A stretch of 7,459 nucleotides of DNA. Source: JBOFLG01 sp051657745 (lineage in GTDB: Bacteria > Actinomycetota > Actinomycetes > Actinomycetales > Dermatophilaceae). Under the pieces are notes generated by a model. The model searched no databases and was not told where the DNA came from. It was given only the letters and a program-made list of their open reading frames with translations. This document shows, piece after piece, positions 5,949 through 7,459 of the stretch; the first letter of the stretch is position 1; the number at the start of each line of letters is the position of its first letter. A program made the position numbers and the translations under genes. The stretch covers positions 1 through 7,459 of the forward strand of contig JBOFLG010000009.1 of the NCBI GenBank assembly GCA_051657745.1, written 5' to 3'.

Positions 5949-5994
5949 CGTCATCCGTCATCGGTTCGTAAGCCGGACCGCTACATCCGAACCG
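5949..5994. promoter_or_regulatory. Operator-like cluster: CGTCATC tandem pair and CGGTTCG/CGAACCG inverted repeat
   Basis: CGTCATC occurs twice head-to-tail at 5949-5962. It is followed by CGGTTCG at 5962-5968 and its exact inverse CGAACCG at 5988-5994, 19 bp apart. The second arm lies in the -35 region relative to the -10 box at 6006-6011. CCGAACC (5987-5993) is the half-site of the palindrome at 3020-3033 in the other divergent region. This suggests that one regulator acts on both. No such regulator is in view. Confidence 0.4.
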
Positions 5995-6005
5995 CGGCCC
6001 ACGGC

Positions 6006-6011
6006 TAAGTT
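6006..6011 (+). promoter_or_regulatory. -10 box TAAGTT, leaderless start of the GT2 gene
   Basis: TAAGTT fits TAnnnT and ends seven bases before ATG 6019, with no Shine-Dalgarno in between (CGTCCCC). The spacing is right for transcription beginning at the ATG. No recognisable -35 box; the CGAACCG operator-like arm occupies that area. Confidence 0.5.
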
Positions 6012-6018
6012 CGTCCCC

Positions 6019-6678
6019 ATGCCCCTGGACTGCGACCTCGTACTGCCGTGCCGCGACGAAGCCGCTGCCTTGCCCGCGCTACTCCGCCAGGTGCCCGACG
6101 GGATGCGCGTCATCGTGGTCGACAACGGCTCCTCCGACGGCACCGCCGACGTGGCCCGGTCGCTGGGGGCGCTGGTGGTGCACGAGCCGATGCCGGGGTA
6201 CGGGGCTGCGGTCCATGCCGGGGTCGAGGCCAGCACTGCCGAGTTCGTTGCGGTGCTCGACGGCGACGGTTCGATGGACCCGCGCGACCTGGTGCCGCTG
6301 CTCGGTGACGTGCGCGAGGGGCGCGCGACGATGGCGTGTGGGCGGCGCCGCCCATCCGCTCGCGGCGTCTGGCCCTGGCACGCCCGGCTCGGTAACCGCG
6401 CGGTGCTGACCTGGCTGCGGTGGCGCACCGGCCTGGCCGTGCATGACATCGCTCCGGCTCGGGTGTGCCGCCGTGCTGACCTGCTGGCACTCGGTGTGCA
6501 CGACCGCCGCTTCGGCTACCCGGTCGAGTTGCTGGTGCGGGCGCGGCGGGCCGGCTGGGTGGTCACCGAGCACGACCTGCCGTACCACCCGCGGGCCGCC
6601 GGCACGCGGTCGAAAGTCAGCGGGTCGATGCGTGGCTCGCTCCGCGCTGCCCGCGACTTCGCTCGGGTGCTGCCATGA
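6019..6678 (+). CDS. Family 2 glycosyltransferase (GT-A fold), no membrane segment
   Basis: A protein of 219 aa, essentially only the GT-A catalytic domain. DLVLPCRDEAAALPALL (6-22) is the N-terminal strand-helix of the GT2 fold. VIVVDNGSSDGTADVARSLG (31-50) is the nucleotide-binding motif. GYGAAVHAG (60-68) follows, then the metal-binding DGDGS with D81-x-D83, and FGYPVELLVRA (165-175) with E170 near the acceptor side. The C-terminus holds RSKVSGSMRG (197-206), like the SKVSGT element of dolichyl/polyprenyl-phosphate sugar synthases, which suggests (inference) a lipid-phosphate acceptor. It lacks the C-terminal membrane anchor of many such enzymes, so it is probably cytoplasmic or peripheral. 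ATG 6019 immediately precedes the first strand; the open frame upstream is a shadow of the opposite-strand gene. The stop overlaps the next start (ATGA, 6675-6678), so the two are co-translated. Confidence 0.93.
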   Translation: MPLDCDLVLPCRDEAAALPALLRQVPDGMRVIVVDNGSSDGTADVARSLGALVVHEPMPGYGAAVHAGVEASTAEFVAVLDGDGSMDPRDLVPLLGDVREGRATMACGRRRPSARGVWPWHARLGNRAVLTWLRWRTGLAVHDIAPARVCRRADLLALGVHDRRFGYPVELLVRARRAGWVVTEHDLPYHPRAAGTRSKVSGSMRGSLRAARDFARVLP

Positions 6679-7459
6679 CGGCCCACGAGGCGCGCGCCGG
6701 CCGCGCGTCGGCGGATGCCAGATCAGGCCAGGAAGTGATGGATGGCGGTGCGCGAGAGTCGTTTCCGCGGCCTGCGACGGCCCGGCACGGCGCGGAGAGT
6801 GACGTCATCGGCAGCGTTCTCGTGGTGGCCAAGCCGCCCCGGCCCGGTGAGGCGAAGACGCGGCTGGCGGCGGCGGTCGACCCGGCGGCGGCCGCCGACC
6901 TCGCCGCGGCCGCCCTCCTCGACACCCTCGACGTCGCGGCTGCGGTGTTCCCGGTTGGCCGACGAGTGCTCGCGCTGGCTGGCGACCTGGCCGGGGCGTG
7001 TCGAGAGTCAGCGCTGCGCAGCGCCGTGAGCGGCTGGGCCGTGGTCGACCAGCGCGGCAGCACCTTCGGCGAGCGCCTGGCCGACGCGCATGCCCAGGCC
7101 CACCGGATGACGCGCGGCCCGGTGGCCCAGATCGGCATGGACACCCCGCATGTCGACCCTGGGCTGGTGGGCTCGTTGCCCGCGCGGGCCCGCCGGTCGG
7201 GCCGGCCGGTGCTGGGCCTGGCCGAGGACGGCGGCTGGTGGGTGCTCGTCACCTGCGACCCCCACCAGGCCGAGGCGCTCGCCGACGTGCCGATGAGCCG
7301 GCCCGACACCGGCCGACTTACGGTCGCTGCGCTCACCGCCGCCGGCAGTCCTCCCGAACTCACGGTGACGTTGCGCGATGTCGACGTCCCCGATGACGCG
7401 CACGCCGTGGCCGCGCTCGCGCCGCAGACCCGCTTCGCGCGGGCCTGGCGCCAGGCCCG
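6675..7459 (+). CDS. DUF2064 / TIGR04282-type nucleotidyltransferase-like protein (3' end beyond window)
   Basis: The frame is open from ATG 6675 to the right edge (261 codons, no stop reached). AKPPRPGEAKTRL (52-64) corresponds to the family's AK-x-P-x-PG-x-x-KTRL substrate-binding loop. IGMDTPHVDP (153-162) matches the G-(S/T/M)-D-x-P metal site, AEDGGWW (183-189) the EDGGY region and DVPMSRPDTG (204-213) the conserved STxxTG region. The family has a GT-A-like fold related to CofC/MobA nucleotidyltransferases. It is named in databases after rSAM/selenodomain or arsenosugar associations that need not apply here. A role in NDP-sugar formation is inferred from its neighbours. The N-terminal 45 residues before the domain are low-complexity. 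The ATGA overlap with the GT2 supports 6675, but ATG 6738, preceded by AGGA at 6730-6733, would give a protein closer to usual length. Confidence 0.9.
   Translation, partial: MTAHEARAGRASADARSGQEVMDGGARESFPRPATARHGAESDVIGSVLVVAKPPRPGEAKTRLAAAVDPAAAADLAAAALLDTLDVAAAVFPVGRRVLALAGDLAGACRESALRSAVSGWAVVDQRGSTFGERLADAHAQAHRMTRGPVAQIGMDTPHVDPGLVGSLPARARRSGRPVLGLAEDGGWWVLVTCDPHQAEALADVPMSRPDTGRLTVAALTAAGSPPELTVTLRDVDVPDDAHAVAALAPQTRFARAWRQA

Noticed and set aside
5443..5961. Minus-strand frame from ATG 5961 (MTDDDRAPSSGG...)
   Set aside because: The start looks natural for about 30 codons but then reads membrane paralogue 2 out of frame with no recognisable domain.
5386..6018. Upstream open extension of the GT2 frame
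   Set aside because: It overlaps membrane paralogue 2 on the other strand; the GT-A domain starts at ATG 6019, which has a good -10 box.

Overview
The window is very GC-rich (roughly 70% by eye, close to 90% in parts of the membrane-protein genes) with a strong G/C bias at third codon positions and frequent GTG starts. This points to a high-GC actinomycete. I cannot name a genus. No rRNA, tRNA, CRISPR array, transposase or phage gene is visible.

Layout, left to right. (1) 1-1415, minus strand: the 5' end of an unrecognised gene that runs off the left edge; a short protein resembling the small actinobacterial DNA primase/polymerase-like family; and a class I SAM-dependent methyltransferase. 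The last two overlap by 8 bp. (2) 1416-1555: a short intergenic region with a 15-bp inverted repeat (terminator candidate) and a good -10 box just before the methyltransferase start. (3) 1556-2962, minus: a polytopic membrane protein with GT-C glycosyltransferase hallmarks. (4) 2963-3194: a divergent regulatory region with a 14-bp perfect palindrome and a duplicated 25-bp element. (5) 3195-4247, plus: an NAD-dependent epimerase/dehydratase (extended SDR) carrying an unusual CxxH/CxxC insert. (6) 4314-5822, minus: a close paralogue of the membrane protein, with an 18-bp tandem repeat inside its coding sequence. (7) 5823-6018: a second divergent regulatory region that shares the CCGAACC motif with the first. 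(8) 6019-6678 and 6675 to beyond the right edge, plus: a family 2 glycosyltransferase and a DUF2064/TIGR04282-type nucleotidyltransferase-like protein, overlapping by ATGA.

Taken together, 1556-7459 and probably the methyltransferase look like one sugar-transfer module: activation or nucleotide transfer (DUF2064), NDP-sugar remodelling (SDR), transfer on the cytoplasmic side (GT2) and two paralogous GT-C-like membrane enzymes that could use a lipid-linked sugar on the outer face. From memory, the GT2-DUF2064-SDR-methyltransferase-membrane protein grouping recurs in actinobacteria, and I know of no established product for it. The pathway is my inference. The most interesting signals are the shared operator-like motif in the two divergent promoter regions, start sites that look leaderless across the module, the duplicated GT-C-like gene with diverged acidic motifs (DHE versus DGD), and the putative metal-binding insert in the SDR.
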